From Nitrosomonadaceae bacterium (GTDB lineage Bacteria; Pseudomonadota; Gammaproteobacteria; Burkholderiales; Usitatibacteraceae): a stretch of 8,733 nucleotides of DNA. Position 1 is the first letter of the stretch. Each line of letters opens with the position of its first letter. Below are positions 1-6,802 of the stretch, piece by piece. The notes under the pieces were generated by a model. That model did no database searches. It was not told the origin of the DNA and saw nothing but the letters and a program-made list of their open reading frames with translations. The stretch lies in assembly GCA_021300055.1 (NCBI GenBank), contig JAJTHU010000025.1, positions 1 to 8,733 of the forward strand. The letters are read 5' to 3'. The position numbers were made by a program, and so were the translations under genes.

Positions 1-127
1 CATCTATCAATAGTCGAGCGATTACGCGTGCCTTTGATCGGTTGGTGGCATCTAGGGCGCTATCCGCTGCGACCAGAGTGGGCCAATACGAGAGAGGACG
101 GTAAGAGAAATCGAAATCCATGGTCAT
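1..127 (-). CDS. Hypothetical protein, N-terminal 42 residues only (runs off left edge)
   Basis: An open frame on the minus strand starts with ATG at 127-125 and stays open to the window edge. A second in-frame ATG lies two codons later (121-119). An AGG about 8 nt upstream of the first ATG is a usable ribosome binding site and favours that start. The peptide begins MTMDFDFSYRPLSYW, a pattern I associate with short conserved hypothetical proteins of proteobacteria that start with a similar aromatic SYRP-x-x-YW stretch; this is memory of a family, not a search. No function can be assigned. It follows the 185-895 gene on the same strand with 57 bp between, so the two may be co-transcribed. The rest of the gene is outside the window. 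Confidence 0.55.
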   Translation of the reverse strand, partial: MTMDFDFSYRPLSYWPTLVAADSALDATNRSKARVIARLLID

Positions 128-184
128 GACTTTCGCCTATCATTGATCACATGTTGCGCTGATTTTTGGCGACGGCGCCAACAA

Positions 185-895
185 TCATTGCGTAGTATCC
201 GCCAATGAATCCATCAACGCATTTGAACTCAGTAATCTTGGATCCAATTCATCGGCAATCCCCTTAGCCCAAGACACCCATTCCGCTAACCTCGCTGCAT
301 CAGTAGCTTCGCCGACGCCGGACTTGCCGGCCAGTACCTCAGCGACTAGGCTGCGAATTGAGTCCGCTTTCTGCATGTTTGTCGCCTGTCGCAGTAACGT
401 AGCAATGCGGTGTTTTCTTTCGCGTTCAAGTCGGAGCGCCGTCTGGCGCTTTTCCTCAAGCTTTTGAAGGCGAAGGTCTTCTTCGTACTGAGCGAGTTGC
501 TTAATACTCGCTTCGTGACAACGAACTTTCCACTCACGGAGCTCCAGTTCGGCGGCAGTCATCAGCGTATTGACGATTGCGACAATGTGCTTGGATAGAT
601 TGCCGACCTCAACTTCATTCCAAGTCGACTGCAACCCGAGACTTGGAGACAATTGCTGAATTTCCAAAACCAGCTTCTCCGAGACAAGAGGAGCGGTGTC
701 ATATCCGGTGTATGGCTTCCGCCTTTCACCGTCACGAATGGTGAATTTCATATGTTGGTCGCCAATCTTGACGTGATATTCATCCGCTTCAAATGGAAAC
801 CGTTGAGGCTGGCAGCCCGACCGCGCAAGGACGCTGAAAAGTGCATTGACGTTGCCCGCACCGTTACCATTCGAAATTGGAGTTTTACCATTCAT
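185..895 (-). CDS. Hypothetical coiled-coil protein, probably missing its N-terminal half
   Basis: The frame is open from 970 (TTG) but the first ATG is at 895, giving 236 residues (MNGKTPISNG...). Neither start has a clear ribosome binding site. Early in the protein is NALFSVLARSG. A charged helical stretch rich in E, R, K and Q, likely a coiled coil, occupies about residues 115-180. It ends in a segment with SIRSLVAEV and LAEWVSWAKGIADELDP. These features resemble the C-terminal half of larger hypothetical proteins (roughly 400 residues) that carry an additional N-terminal HTH-like region; this is recollection. If the match is right, the 5' part of this gene has been lost, with the break lying between 895 and the hairpin at 1019. 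A TATAAC box directly before the ATG (plus-strand GTTATA, 897-902) could be a -10 for a leaderless message, but no matching -35 is convincing. Function unknown; it could equally be a free-standing short paralogue. Confidence 0.6.
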   Translation of the reverse strand: MNGKTPISNGNGAGNVNALFSVLARSGCQPQRFPFEADEYHVKIGDQHMKFTIRDGERRKPYTGYDTAPLVSEKLVLEIQQLSPSLGLQSTWNEVEVGNLSKHIVAIVNTLMTAAELELREWKVRCHEASIKQLAQYEEDLRLQKLEEKRQTALRLERERKHRIATLLRQATNMQKADSIRSLVAEVLAGKSGVGEATDAARLAEWVSWAKGIADELDPRLLSSNALMDSLADTTQ

Positions 896-1032
896 CGTTA
901 TAGCAATAACATTGACGATTAGATTGGTTGTCGCTGGTCGCTGCCGCAAGTAACAAGTGTGCAAACACAAAACGGAAGCCCCTCGAAGACGAGCCGTTCA
1001 AATAAAGTGTTGAAGTACAATGGCCTCCATCA
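896..1032. other. Intergenic stretch with small hairpins, no gene seen
   Basis: This interval separates the minus-strand hypothetical gene from the plus-strand transposase. It holds a small hairpin (GTGT 957-960 with ACAC 965-968) and a second imperfect hairpin (ACGG/CCGT outer and CTCG/CGAG inner arms, about 971-996). It ends in the 5' arm of the terminator-like hairpin at 1019-1049. No tRNA, no tandem repeats and no convincing sigma-70 promoter were found. The succession of hairpins ending in a U-run could be a small plus-strand RNA, but without a promoter this is only a possibility. Confidence 0.4.
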
Positions 1033-1049
1033 ATGGGGGCCATTTTTTT
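1019..1049 (+). terminator. Intrinsic-terminator-like hairpin overlapping the transposase start codon
   Basis: The arms AATGGCCTCC (1019-1028) and GGGGGCCATT (1035-1044) pair over 10 bp with one G-U wobble. The loop is 6 nt (1029-1034) and a run of seven T (1043-1049) follows. This is a textbook rho-independent terminator on the plus strand. No plus-strand gene lies upstream within the window, so what it terminates is not evident. The ATG proposed for the transposase (1033-1035) spans the end of the loop and the first base of the 3' arm. The structure may therefore act as an anti-readthrough device that stops external transcription and hides the start codon, as known for some insertion sequences such as IS10 and IS50. 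Confidence 0.7.
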
Positions 1050-2742
1050 GGCAAAGATCAGGCCGCATCCACGAGTTCCAGCCGAGCATGAGGGGTTGCA
1101 GGTCAATCACTGCAAGAATCCCCATTGCGCAAACTTTGGCGTCCCGGCGCCGGAATCCAGGGGCCGAAAGGGCCTGAAACCCGATTTAATCGGTGCCTAC
1201 ACGGTCGCAGGTAACAGCGAGAACGGGCGGTTTCTCACTTGTGGCCTGTGTGGACGCACGGCGGTGCTTTACAGCAACGTCGGTATCGCGGACGAAATCA
1301 AACGATTTGACATCCGCGCGGAACGCGCGGCGAGCACGGGATGCCCGAATGAGAGCTGTGATGCCTTTGGCTCCACCGTCGTCTCGACTCCCGATGCCTA
1401 CTACCGTCATGGACACACCGCCGCAGGAGCCGACCGATTCCGATGCCGAACCTGCGGCAGCACCTTCTCCGCCGCGGCACCGGTACGACGTCAACGACGA
1501 CCCGAACTGTCGATTCAGGTCCTCAAATTGCTGGTGAACAAGGTCCCGATGCGCAGGATCTGCGAAGTGCTCGATCTCAATCCCGCAACGCTCTACAACA
1601 AGATAGGATTCCTCGCCGAAGTCGCCAGTGAACAAAGCGCTCGGTTTGAAGCTCGGCTCAGCGACCCGGCGCACGCCCCGTCCCGGGCGTACGTGAGCGC
1701 CGACCGCCAAGATCATGTTCTGAACTGGGGCACCCAACTCGACCGGCGCAACATTTGGCTAGGCGCGCTCGCGGCCGTTGAGAACAAGACGGGCTACGTC
1801 CTTGGTATGCAGCTCAACTTTGATTCATCGCTAAACGCCGAAGACGTCGAGGCAGACGCAATTGCGTGCGGTGATTATGATTTGCCCTTGCCGTATCGCC
1901 GCTACGCGAGACTCTGGTTACGGCGTGAATACAAAGAGACAACAGGCGCGCTCAAACCGGTAGAAGGATTCGATATGGGCGTACAGCTTAAGTTACCTCA
2001 CTCGGGCCTACAGGTCCATCTGCAGTACACGCAACAAGCGCTGATGTTCCACGTCCAGCGGCTACTTCAACATGTCGACAAGGTAAGGCTCTTCGTGGAT
2101 CGAGATCCCGGCTTTGCGAGCGCTTGCATGTCTCCGTTCAAGGCGCAAATCCGAGCGCGACGCGCCGAGGTCTTCGCCATCGGCGGGCCAAAGTCCATGA
2201 CCATGGCACAGAAGAAGGTCGTCATCGCGCAATACAACCGTGAGTTCGAACGTTTTGTTGGCGCTACTTACGATGCCGCCAGCAAGAATCTTCGACACCT
2301 CTATGTCCGCCAACACCTTGAAGCATGGCTTGCACAGCGCAAGTCAGGCGACCCGTTTCGGTATCCGCTTGCTGACATGGCCGAGCCTGGCAAAGACGTT
2401 TGGCACTTGACGGACTTCGGCGAGATGGATCTGGACCATCTGGCAAATCTTTACATGCGCGTCTCGTTGCGAGGCGTAGACCGGTTTTTCATGCAAGTCA
2501 GGCGCCGCCTCTCGATACTGGAGCGCCCCATCTCCACCGGCAACAGCAACTATCGTCGGTGGAACGGCTATGCCGCCTACAGTCCGTTGGTGGCCGAACG
2601 GGTGCTGCGCATTTTTCGCAGCTATTACAACTTGGCGTTGGTCGGCGAGGACCGAAAGACTCCTGCGATGCGGCTTGGCCTGACCGATCAGCCGGTGCCC
2701 TTAGCGGATTTGGCGACTTTTCCTCGCGTCCCGAGACCATAG
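1033..2742 (+). CDS. IS1-like DDE transposase with two N-terminal zinc ribbons
   Basis: A 569-residue protein expected to cut and join transposon ends. Two zinc ribbons come first: C27/C32 with C70/C73, and C104/C109 with C138/C141. The second ribbon is followed by a helix-turn-helix (about residues 155-185, PMRRICEVLDLNPATLYNKI). That order matches InsA of IS1, here in one reading frame with the catalytic part. Candidate acidic residues are D224 (YVSADRQD), D356 or D358 (FVDRDPGF) and E497 (LERP); the assignment of E is uncertain. The C-terminus NLALVGEDRKTPAMRLGL is the typical end of DDE transposases. In-frame TAA at 1003-1005 limits the start; ATG 1033 is the first ATG but has no clear ribosome binding site and lies in a hairpin, so TTG 1048 is an alternative. 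Its last 55 bp overlap the convergent WYL gene. I found no terminal inverted repeats, so mobility is unproven. Confidence 0.85.
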   Translation: MGAIFLAKIRPHPRVPAEHEGLQVNHCKNPHCANFGVPAPESRGRKGLKPDLIGAYTVAGNSENGRFLTCGLCGRTAVLYSNVGIADEIKRFDIRAERAASTGCPNESCDAFGSTVVSTPDAYYRHGHTAAGADRFRCRTCGSTFSAAAPVRRQRRPELSIQVLKLLVNKVPMRRICEVLDLNPATLYNKIGFLAEVASEQSARFEARLSDPAHAPSRAYVSADRQDHVLNWGTQLDRRNIWLGALAAVENKTGYVLGMQLNFDSSLNAEDVEADAIACGDYDLPLPYRRYARLWLRREYKETTGALKPVEGFDMGVQLKLPHSGLQVHLQYTQQALMFHVQRLLQHVDKVRLFVDRDPGFASACMSPFKAQIRARRAEVFAIGGPKSMTMAQKKVVIAQYNREFERFVGATYDAASKNLRHLYVRQHLEAWLAQRKSGDPFRYPLADMAEPGKDVWHLTDFGEMDLDHLANLYMRVSLRGVDRFFMQVRRRLSILERPISTGNSNYRRWNGYAAYSPLVAERVLRIFRSYYNLALVGEDRKTPAMRLGLTDQPVPLADLATFPRVPRP

Positions 2743-3593
2743 CGCTCGATCGCACGCTTATCGGCGAGCTCAATCAATCGCCGCGGATCATCGGCCAGAT
2801 CGAGCCGGTAAAGATAAATGAAGTACTGTGCGAGACACTGGCGCAGTCTCACCTGCCAAATCCACTGGCGGCCGACTTGCTTCATGCCGAATTCCTGCGC
2901 CACCACCTCGGCCTGGCTTGGCGTGAACGCGCGATTGGGCCGGGCATCAAGGGAGACGAACGTGTTCCATTCGACATCTTGATCGACCTCAACAGGAGCC
3001 GACATTTCAATCGGCTTCGCACGAATGAAGCGCTGCAATACGAGGTCGATGAACTTCGCTTCGCTTTCGTCGAAGACGCGCGCGTGCCAGCGTGTGCCGC
3101 CAAAGACTAAGGCATGCGGCCAGATGCGGCGCTCCCGCGGTTTGCCATTGCGCAGTGACTGATACGTGACCGCGAGTCCGGTCCGCGATGAGATGGCGCG
3201 CGTGATTGTGTTCAGTACGGCCGATTCCAGCTTCCCCTTGGGCTGAGGAACCGCATCAGCAGCCACCATGCCAGCCATCGCCGGCACGGTGGCTGACTTA
3301 TCGCCATCGGTGAAGGTCCGGAGCAGTGCCAAGTATTCCTCCGCCGACCCCTTGCCAATACGCGGTTTGAAGGTCGGCAGCGGGCGGTATACCCGCGAGC
3401 GCTCGTCGTATTTAATGTTGCCCGGGAATGTGTCCTTGTAAAGACGAAAGTCCTTGGTCACATGGTTGCCGCTGACGTTGAACACGCGCGACACGCGCGG
3501 CCGGTCCACCGCACCTTCCCAATAGGCAACGGACTCTATGAAGGTGAGTCGCTGGCGTTGCGAGAAACCCAAATTGTCGAGCGTTCGAATCAA
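2688..3593 (-). CDS. CapW/BrxR-like WYL-domain transcriptional repressor
   Basis: A 301-residue regulator of the kind that silences phage-defence operons. Residues about 1-75 form a winged helix (SQRQRLTFIESVAYWEG, then RVSRVFNVSGNHVTKDF as the recognition part). Residues about 130-195 are the WYL ligand-sensing domain (LAVTYQSLRNGKPRERRIWPH, then TRWHARVFDE and FIDLVLQRFIRA). Residues about 215-285 fit the WCX C-terminal domain. Length and order match BrxR and CapW. No ATG exists in the first 100 codons. TTG at 3593-3591 is chosen because an AGGA lies 7 nt upstream and an in-frame stop sits at 3605-3603. The gene diverges from the methyltransferase gene, and the 114 bp between them hold both promoters and a repeat array, so auto-repression plus repression of the operon is expected. 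In characterised homologues the WYL domain is thought to sense a nucleic-acid or nucleotide signal; the ligand here is unknown. Its 3' end overlaps the transposase gene by 55 bp. Confidence 0.9.
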   Translation of the reverse strand: MIRTLDNLGFSQRQRLTFIESVAYWEGAVDRPRVSRVFNVSGNHVTKDFRLYKDTFPGNIKYDERSRVYRPLPTFKPRIGKGSAEEYLALLRTFTDGDKSATVPAMAGMVAADAVPQPKGKLESAVLNTITRAISSRTGLAVTYQSLRNGKPRERRIWPHALVFGGTRWHARVFDESEAKFIDLVLQRFIRAKPIEMSAPVEVDQDVEWNTFVSLDARPNRAFTPSQAEVVAQEFGMKQVGRQWIWQVRLRQCLAQYFIYLYRLDLADDPRRLIELADKRAIERYGLGTRGKVAKSAKGTG

Positions 3594-3600
3594 ACGATTG

Positions 3601-3604
3601 TCCT
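3601..3604 (-). promoter_or_regulatory. Shine-Dalgarno AGGA deciding the TTG start of the WYL gene
   Basis: On the minus strand AGGA is followed by 7 nt and then TTG (3593-3591). No ATG is available nearby and an in-frame stop lies immediately upstream, so this site supports TTG as the start. It abuts the first copy of the operator-like repeat. Confidence 0.55.
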
Positions 3605-3672
3605 AATCATTTCGCGTATGGTAATGGTTTTGCGTAGTGTAATCATTTTGCGCGCCATACGCAATGTGATTG
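3604..3672. repeat. Operator-like array: three direct repeats at 18-bp period plus one inverted copy
   Basis: Copies are TAATCATTTCGCG (3604-3616), TAATGGTTTTGCG (3622-3634) and TAATCATTTTGCG (3640-3652), each exactly 18 bp apart. The fourth copy is inverted at 3660-3672 (reverse complement CAATCACATTGCG). Copies 3 and 4 form a dyad with 10 of 13 matching positions and a 7-bp spacer. In copies 1 and 4 the match extends to GCGTATGG (3614-3621 and, inverted, 3655-3662). The array covers the proposed promoters of both divergent genes, so it is the natural candidate for the binding site of the adjacent WYL regulator. BrxR and CapW homologues are known to bind inverted repeats in such positions. 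Binding here is inferred. Confidence 0.7.
3636..3664 (-). promoter_or_regulatory. Predicted sigma-70 promoter of the WYL repressor gene
   Basis: On the minus strand TTGCGT (3664-3659) and TACACT (3641-3636) are separated by 17 bp. Transcription would start near 3629, giving a leader of about 35 nt that contains the AGGA ribosome binding site. The -35 lies inside the inverted repeat copy and the -10 sits between direct copies 2 and 3, so operator occupancy would block it. Confidence 0.5.
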
Positions 3673-3698
3673 ACTCGCATTTCCAAAGATGATATCTT
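3670..3698 (+). promoter_or_regulatory. Predicted sigma-70 promoter of the methyltransferase-nuclease operon
   Basis: TTGACT (3670-3675) and TATCTT (3693-3698) are separated by the optimal 17 bp. The expected start point, about 3705, lies only about 3 nt before the ATG at 3708, so the message would be nearly leaderless. The -35 overlaps the end of the inverted operator copy (3660-3672), consistent with repression by the divergent WYL protein. Confidence 0.6.
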
Positions 3699-3707
3699 AT
3701 CGGCGCA

Positions 3708-6700
3708 ATGGCTACCACCACATCTTCTTCGTCAACGACCGACCGTTGGCTGCAAAGCCTAGGCTACGACGGCTCGGTGGGTGTATTACATCGGCGCGAA
3801 GATGACGTCCCCGCCGACCATCCGTATGCACGCGAACTTGCGCTCATGCTCAAACGCGGCGGAGACATCGGCTCATCTGCCGTCTTCGAAGTGGATCATG
3901 TACCAGCTGTCTGCTTCATCGATGCGGGTGACAGAGGCGCTGTGAGCGCGGCATTGATCAACGAAGTGCGACGCAAGATCTGGAACCAGAATCTCGTTGC
4001 CATCATCTTGGTCATCGAAGGCGATGAGGCTCACGCGTACGCAGCCCCTCGCCAAATCGCCGACACGGTTCCGCTTCACTTGAACGAGGCGTCAGTAACC
4101 GGCCCGTTCTCGGCGGCCGACATTGCCACTGGCGACATCTATACGCGTCTGCCACGCTGGTTCGAGCGTAAGCACTGTGTGGACCGCGTGCTGCTCGATA
4201 ACCTCGGGGTTGCCGTCGACAAGCTCTGTGAGGAGGGACTCACCAAAGACCAAGCGCAACTCGTTCTCGGTAAGTGCATCTTCGTCTCCTATCTTGAAGA
4301 CCGAGAGATCGTCGCGGACGAGTACCGGGCGAAGAATCATTTATTGAAGCTCGCCGCGTTGCTAAAGGATGCCGACGCTAAGGGGCTTGACCGGCTTTTC
4401 CGGCAACTCAAGTCGGACTTGAACGGCGATATGCTCGAAATCGAAGGCGGCGCCAACGTAGACTGGCGTAACCTCAATGTCAGCGCCTTCGACCTACTTG
4501 CAAGGTTTCTGACGCAAACAGACCTTATCTCCGGTCAGCAGTCATTTTGGCCGTACGATTTCAAGTACATCCCGGTCGAACTTGTCTCGGGTATCTACGA
4601 GACGTTCCTGGGTGAACATCAGGTCGCCAACGGCGCCGTCTATACGCCGCGACATCTCGCTTCACTGGCCGTTGAAGAGGCCTTCCGTGATATCAAAGCG
4701 CCGTGGAAAGAAGTCGTACTCGACGGTGCCTGTGGCTCGGGGATCCTGTTGACGACCGCCTACCGCCGCATGTTGGGGGCGGCGCGCGCCGCGCAGTTGA
4801 AACCGCTGACCTACGAGCAACGACAGCAAATTCTTTTGGATGGTATTCGCGGTGGCGACATCTCGCTCGCCGCGTGCAAGGTGACCGCGTTCAGCCTCTA
4901 CCTAGCCTTACTAGAAGATTTAGCGCCCAGCGACATTGCCAAGTTGCAGGCAGACCATCAAGTCAAGTTGCCGAAGCTACTCGACAAGATCATCAGCACT
5001 GGCGCGAAGGGGGATTTTTTTGCGGCCAACCATCCGGCTGCCAGCACAGCGTCCGCGTCGATCGTGATCTCGAACCCGCCTTGGAACGAGCCGGAGGACA
5101 CGGAGGAATTGCTGCCCTACGAAGTATGGTGGAAAGAGCGATTCGGCACCGTGCTGCCGCGGCGGCAGATCGCGCTCGCCTTCGCAAGGCGTGCCACTGA
5201 TGCGTTGAAGGCCGGCGGGCGCCTCTGCCTCATCATGCCGGTCAGTACGCTCGGCGCCGCCAACGCGGGCAGCTATCTAAGGAGCTGGTTTGAAGAACTG
5301 CAGCCCGAGCGAATTTTCAATCTTGCCGACCTGCGCTTCGTCCTGTTCGATACCGCGGCCATCCATCCGACCGCGCTGGTGACCGGCGTCAGGCGCGCTA
5401 CGGCCGATTGCGGCCGCATCCCGGCGCGCGAAGCGTTCGACTACCTGGTGCCCAAGGCTGATATCGCACTCGCGTTCGGGCGCCTGACCGTCCATAGCAG
5501 CGACCGGAAACGCCTTTTCGTGCACGCCGCCTGTCAGGATGCGGAAGTGCTGCGCACCTACTTTTGGGGCAACGAGCTCGATGAAGCGCTTATCGCCCGG
5601 CTTAGGCTGTCCGGCACAATCCACGACCACACGCGTGGCGACAACGCGCGTTTCGTGGCTTGTAAGGGATTTCACCTCACCGACAACGCCAAGGCGTCCG
5701 TAAGTCCCGGTCCATTGAAGTCATATCGGTTCATGTCGACCGCGAGGGGCGCGAGTCGCTACCCGAAAGACCGGTTCTTTATCGGCGACCACGACCTCGT
5801 GGACTTTCCGCGAGACATCACCCACGTTGCGGACCACGGCTCCAAAGATGGACAAGCGTTCGATGGAGTACGCGTGCTTTTCCCTGACGGGGCAGATAGC
5901 CGCACGCTGGAAGTGCGCGCCTGTTTCACGCAGCAACCCCTTTGCTTCACGCAAACGGTGGGCGCGATTATCGACCGGGAGGGTGACGCCCAGCTCATGA
6001 AGTTTCTGACCGTCTACCTGCGTTCTCGTCTCGCGCGATATCTGCTTTTCTACACGACGTTCTCACTCGCGATGGAACGCCCCCATGTGAAGATGAAGGA
6101 GATCGCCAATCTCCCTTTCCCACTGCCGGATGAGCACATCAATCCCAAGCATGCGATCAACATCATCGAAGAAGTGTCCGAGCTGCTAAAGCCTTTCCGG
6201 CAGGTGCGCGACGTATTGGGCGATGCCGATTGGGTAAAGGTGCGTGGTCGGCTGGAAGAGCTTGTCTTCGACTATTTCGGTGTCTCTGCCACCGAGCGGC
6301 GTGTCGTCAATGAAACCTGCGACTATTTCATTCCTAGTCGCCAGCCAACCAGTTTCGCGGTGCTGCGTCGGCCGCTGGCGGGCGGACCGACGGTTGACGA
6401 CACCTCAAACTACGTTCGCATCTTGAAGAAAGAGCTCGAGTCGTGGCGGGACCGCTTCGACGGGGAAGGTCGCTTTCAAGTCGCGGTTACGCGCGGCGGC
6501 CAAGGCATGGCGACGGCACCCGCGGTCGTACGCCTTCGGATAGCAGAGCACAGCCCCATGGACGCAGATGCCAAGTTTGACGGCATGAGTGTGTTGCTCG
6601 ACGCAATCAAGGGTGAAGATATCTACCCAAACGTTCATAACGACGCTTACAGCCTGGCGTCGGATTTTCTGGTCCACCGCGACGGCGATCTTTACCTCGT

Positions 6701-6797
6701 AAAGCCCATGATCAAGCGCCTGTGGCTTGCCGGCGCGGCGGCCCACGACGCGTTTCGCGTCGTGCAGGCCGTTCGAGGCACAAGTCAAGTTCAGTAG
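3708..6797 (+). CDS. Class-I N6-adenine DNA methyltransferase with target-recognition region (Eco57I/type IIG-like)
   Basis: A 1029-residue protein predicted to transfer a methyl group from S-adenosylmethionine to adenine N6 in DNA. The N-terminal 140 residues include VRRKIWNQNLVAIILV, similar to the amino-terminal modules of other large phage-defence methylases; I see no intact nuclease motif there. A helical linker leads to FWPYDFKYIPVEL (280-292) and GAVYTPRHLA (309-318), the usual entry to this methylase class. Motif I is DGACGSG (339-345) and the catalytic motif IV is NPPW (456-459), both intact. The later half, with ERPHVKMKEIANLPFPLPDE (about 790-809), resembles the target-recognition end of type I/IIG and PglX proteins, so no separate specificity subunit is needed. 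There is no ribosome binding site before ATG 3708, and the promoter predicts a leaderless message; the next Met is residue 47. The nuclease gene follows after 5 bp. The protein could be the modification subunit of a type II-like system or a BREX-like solitary methylase. Confidence 0.92.
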   Translation: MATTTSSSSTTDRWLQSLGYDGSVGVLHRREDDVPADHPYARELALMLKRGGDIGSSAVFEVDHVPAVCFIDAGDRGAVSAALINEVRRKIWNQNLVAIILVIEGDEAHAYAAPRQIADTVPLHLNEASVTGPFSAADIATGDIYTRLPRWFERKHCVDRVLLDNLGVAVDKLCEEGLTKDQAQLVLGKCIFVSYLEDREIVADEYRAKNHLLKLAALLKDADAKGLDRLFRQLKSDLNGDMLEIEGGANVDWRNLNVSAFDLLARFLTQTDLISGQQSFWPYDFKYIPVELVSGIYETFLGEHQVANGAVYTPRHLASLAVEEAFRDIKAPWKEVVLDGACGSGILLTTAYRRMLGAARAAQLKPLTYEQRQQILLDGIRGGDISLAACKVTAFSLYLALLEDLAPSDIAKLQADHQVKLPKLLDKIISTGAKGDFFAANHPAASTASASIVISNPPWNEPEDTEELLPYEVWWKERFGTVLPRRQIALAFARRATDALKAGGRLCLIMPVSTLGAANAGSYLRSWFEELQPERIFNLADLRFVLFDTAAIHPTALVTGVRRATADCGRIPAREAFDYLVPKADIALAFGRLTVHSSDRKRLFVHAACQDAEVLRTYFWGNELDEALIARLRLSGTIHDHTRGDNARFVACKGFHLTDNAKASVSPGPLKSYRFMSTARGASRYPKDRFFIGDHDLVDFPRDITHVADHGSKDGQAFDGVRVLFPDGADSRTLEVRACFTQQPLCFTQTVGAIIDREGDAQLMKFLTVYLRSRLARYLLFYTTFSLAMERPHVKMKEIANLPFPLPDEHINPKHAINIIEEVSELLKPFRQVRDVLGDADWVKVRGRLEELVFDYFGVSATERRVVNETCDYFIPSRQPTSFAVLRRPLAGGPTVDDTSNYVRILKKELESWRDRFDGEGRFQVAVTRGGQGMATAPAVVRLRIAEHSPMDADAKFDGMSVLLDAIKGEDIYPNVHNDAYSLASDFLVHRDGDLYLVKPMIKRLWLAGAAAHDAFRVVQAVRGTSQVQ

Positions 6798-6802
6798 ACT
6801 GA

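Noticed and set aside
971..996. Imperfect hairpin considered as a minus-strand terminator
   Set aside because: The arms pair only in two short blocks with an asymmetric bulge, and the following T tract is interrupted; no minus-strand gene ends there.
900..1020. Possible tRNA 3' end or attachment site at the left edge of the transposase
   Set aside because: No T-arm consensus, no CCA end and no matching direct repeat recognised elsewhere in the window.
1186..1737. Minus-strand 183-codon open frame inside the transposase gene
   Set aside because: It lies fully antisense to a strongly supported zinc-ribbon/HTH coding region, is of low-complexity composition, and has no recognisable family; it is a shadow of GC-rich coding DNA.
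2400..3110. Plus-strand 236-codon open frame bridging the transposase end and the WYL gene
   Set aside because: It runs out of frame through the transposase and antisense to the WYL gene, both of which have clear domain signatures; no motif or ribosome binding site supports it.
3604..3672. 18-bp periodic repeats considered as a CRISPR fragment or replication iterons
   Set aside because: The units are only 13-15 bp, with 3-5 bp between conserved cores, and one copy is inverted. Their overlap with two divergent promoters next to a repressor gene favours an operator. No replication initiator gene is present.
4703..5200. Plus-strand 165-codon open frame in another frame of the methyltransferase
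   Set aside because: It overlaps the catalytic motifs DGACGSG and NPPW of the methylase in a different frame; arginine-rich shadow sequence.
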